The notes under the pieces are model-generated. The model made no database searches. It was not told the DNA's origin and was given only the letters and a program-made list of their open reading frames with translations. Below, piece by piece: positions 51,403-52,262 of a stretch of 52,262 bases of DNA; the first letter of the stretch is position 1; each line of letters starts with the position of its first letter. This DNA comes from CAZOSF01 sp964582415. Lineage in GTDB: Bacteria > Bacteroidota > Bacteroidia > Flavobacteriales > Flavobacteriaceae. Location of the stretch: contig CAZOSF010000009.1 in the NCBI GenBank assembly GCA_964582415.1, positions 1 to 52,262 on the forward strand, written 5' to 3'. The position numbers and the translations under genes were made by a program.

Positions 51403-51939
51403 ATGGCTATTTCTAAACCTTTCAACTTAACCCAGTGGATAGAGGAAAACCGGGATAAGCTTAAACCCCCGGTGGGAAACAAAAACCTCTATGTAGAATC
51501 TGATGATTATATCGTGATGATTGTTGCCGGGCCAAACGCCCGAAAGGACTATCATTATAACGAAACCGAGGAGCTCTTCTACCAATTGGAGGGCAACATT
51601 TGCGTGGTGATTCAAGAAGATGGGGAACGAAAGGAAATGCACCTTGGACCTGGGGACATGTATCTCCATCCTGCAAAAGTACCGCACTCTCCCGGTAGAA
51701 GTGAGGGATCTATAGGATTGGTCGTGGAACGTAAACGTGCTGGCAGGGGGTATACCGATGGGCTCTTATGGTTTTGCGATAATTGCAACCACAAACTTCA
51801 CGAAGTGTATTTCGAACTGCACGATATAGAAAAGGATTTTCTTCCCCATTTTAAGGAGTATTATAATTCGGAAGCACTTCGTACCTGTGACAAATGTGGA
51901 ACGGTTATGGAAACAGATCCGAGATTCACAGCAGATTAA
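51403..51939 (+). CDS. nbaC: 3-hydroxyanthranilate 3,4-dioxygenase
   Basis: A 178-aa cupin that opens the ring of 3-hydroxyanthranilate in tryptophan/kynurenine breakdown. Fe(II) ligands His51, Glu57 and His95 lie in DYHYNETEE and KVPHSP; a second rubredoxin-like iron site is formed by Cys125, Cys128, Cys162 and Cys165, all at the same numbers as I recall for the Cupriavidus enzyme. This supports the start at ATG 51403 over the upstream ATG at 51379. The neighbouring dehydrogenase starts downstream behind its own promoter. Confidence 0.95.
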   Translation: MAISKPFNLTQWIEENRDKLKPPVGNKNLYVESDDYIVMIVAGPNARKDYHYNETEELFYQLEGNICVVIQEDGERKEMHLGPGDMYLHPAKVPHSPGRSEGSIGLVVERKRAGRGYTDGLLWFCDNCNHKLHEVYFELHDIEKDFLPHFKEYYNSEALRTCDKCGTVMETDPRFTAD

Positions 51940-51960
51940 GAATGGACTTAGCGTATATCA

Positions 51961-51987
51961 AAGGCTTCTTCGGAAGCCTTTTCTTTT
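51961..51987 (+). terminator. Intrinsic terminator after the dioxygenase gene
   Basis: Stem AAGGCTTC / GAAGCCTT with a UUCG tetraloop, then a T-rich tail. Confidence 0.85.
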
Positions 51988-52023
51988 TTCATTTTATTAA
52001 GAGCTAAAGCCTAATGAAAATCG

Positions 52024-52031
52024 TACCTTTG
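52024..52031 (+). promoter_or_regulatory. Predicted -7 element of the aldehyde dehydrogenase gene
   Basis: TACCTTTG, a perfect TAnnTTTG match, 34 bp before the ATG. Confidence 0.5.
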
Positions 52032-52065
52032 TGCCTATTGATAACACCAAAAACTTAAAATTTCT

Positions 52066-52262
52066 ATGAGTACGGTTGCAACCGCCTTTGGGATGGAAAA
52101 AGCCCTTCAAGAATTAGGCATTCAAGAAATTAATTATGGAACTTCCACAGGAACCGAATGGCTCCCTGGAGATTCACTTATCGCTTCACACACTCCCGTG
52201 GATGGAAGTTTGATCGGAAAAGTAACAACCACTACACCAGACGAATACGACCAAGTTATTGA
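52066..52262 (+). CDS. Aldehyde dehydrogenase, ALDH7-like (partial, N-terminal 65 aa)
   Basis: The window ends within this gene. The visible residues (start MSTVATAFGMEKALQELGI, then GTSTGTEWLPGD and HTPVDGSLIGKVTTTT) match the N-terminus of ALDH7-type dehydrogenases, such as alpha-aminoadipic semialdehyde dehydrogenase. A role in lysine or tryptophan-derived aldehyde oxidation fits the neighbour, but catalytic residues lie outside the window. Confidence 0.75.
   Translation, partial: MSTVATAFGMEKALQELGIQEINYGTSTGTEWLPGDSLIASHTPVDGSLIGKVTTTTPDEYDQVI

Noticed and set aside
1..52262. CRISPR arrays, prophage, IS elements, tRNA or rRNA genes
   Set aside because: No spaced repeats, integrase/transposase frames, terminal inverted repeats or tRNA-like T-arm sequences were seen on reading both strands.

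Overview
The window is a chromosomal segment of a marine-type member of the Flavobacteriaceae (Bacteroidota). Evidence: promoters of the Bacteroidota form TAnnTTTG rather than Pribnow/SD signals, several TTG starts, the type IX secretion/gliding gene sprE beside a bactofilin and the ATP synthase operon, a serine protease with a T9SS C-terminal sorting domain, Flavobacteria-specific families (DUF6341, DUF6427, DUF4254, DUF4292, DUF6168) and an ATP synthase locus lacking atpD/atpC. No rRNA, tRNA, CRISPR array, prophage or IS element was seen. Three runs of N (100, 10 and 100) interrupt atpH, a TonB receptor and a CAP-domain gene.

Layout. 1-9.1 kb: end of a CapK/PaaK-like ligase, purD, small membrane proteins, a DUF4254 + glycosyltransferase 9 pair, a PaaE-like flavo/iron-sulfur reductase, and sprE. 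9.1-15.1 kb: bactofilin, atpZ-like gene, DUF6168, then atpB-E-F-H-A-G, ended by a clear terminator. 15.1-20.5 kb: lipoprotein, dut, sugar-nucleotidyltransferase, TPR protein, DUF4292 lipoprotein and a degenerate EnvC-type M23 protein, mostly one operon. 20.5-37.8 kb: a sulfur/metal island (below). 37.8-52.3 kb: secreted S8 protease, thioesterase, HU-SPOR protein, dprA, trpS, plsC-like gene, ECF sigma factor with a membrane/beta-barrel partner, recA, ABM monooxygenase, isoaspartyl peptidase, CAP protein, 3-hydroxyanthranilate dioxygenase and the start of an ALDH7-type dehydrogenase.

The island is the most interesting part. Nearly all its genes point the same way and encode a route for sulfide: a type II sulfide:quinone reductase (SQR), two persulfide-dioxygenase/rhodanese fusions, a rhodanese lipoprotein, a TauE/SafE exporter, a thiol/sulfide-type methyltransferase, a diheme DUF3365 lipoprotein and an HMA metal-binding protein. 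A tripartite TolC-adaptor-RND pump with a PII-like protein and a DUF2892 membrane protein lies at one end, with a cysteine-rich membrane protein and a copper-receptor-like TonB receptor diverging from it. A Crp/Fnr-family regulator closes the other end.

Reading both strands I found five exact copies of a palindrome, GTAAC-N4-GTTAC, all within this island and none elsewhere in the window. Four stand 50-55 bp before the starts of tolC, sqr, one persulfide dioxygenase and tauE. Measured from the palindrome centre to the first T of the -7 element, the spacing is 29.5 bp in four cases and 30.5 bp in the fifth, the geometry of a class II Crp/Fnr activator near -41.5. This ties the pump to sulfide oxidation as one predicted regulon. 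The fifth site faces a 380-bp stretch with no recognisable gene, where a short transcript with two overlapping micro-ORFs and a hairpin may be produced.
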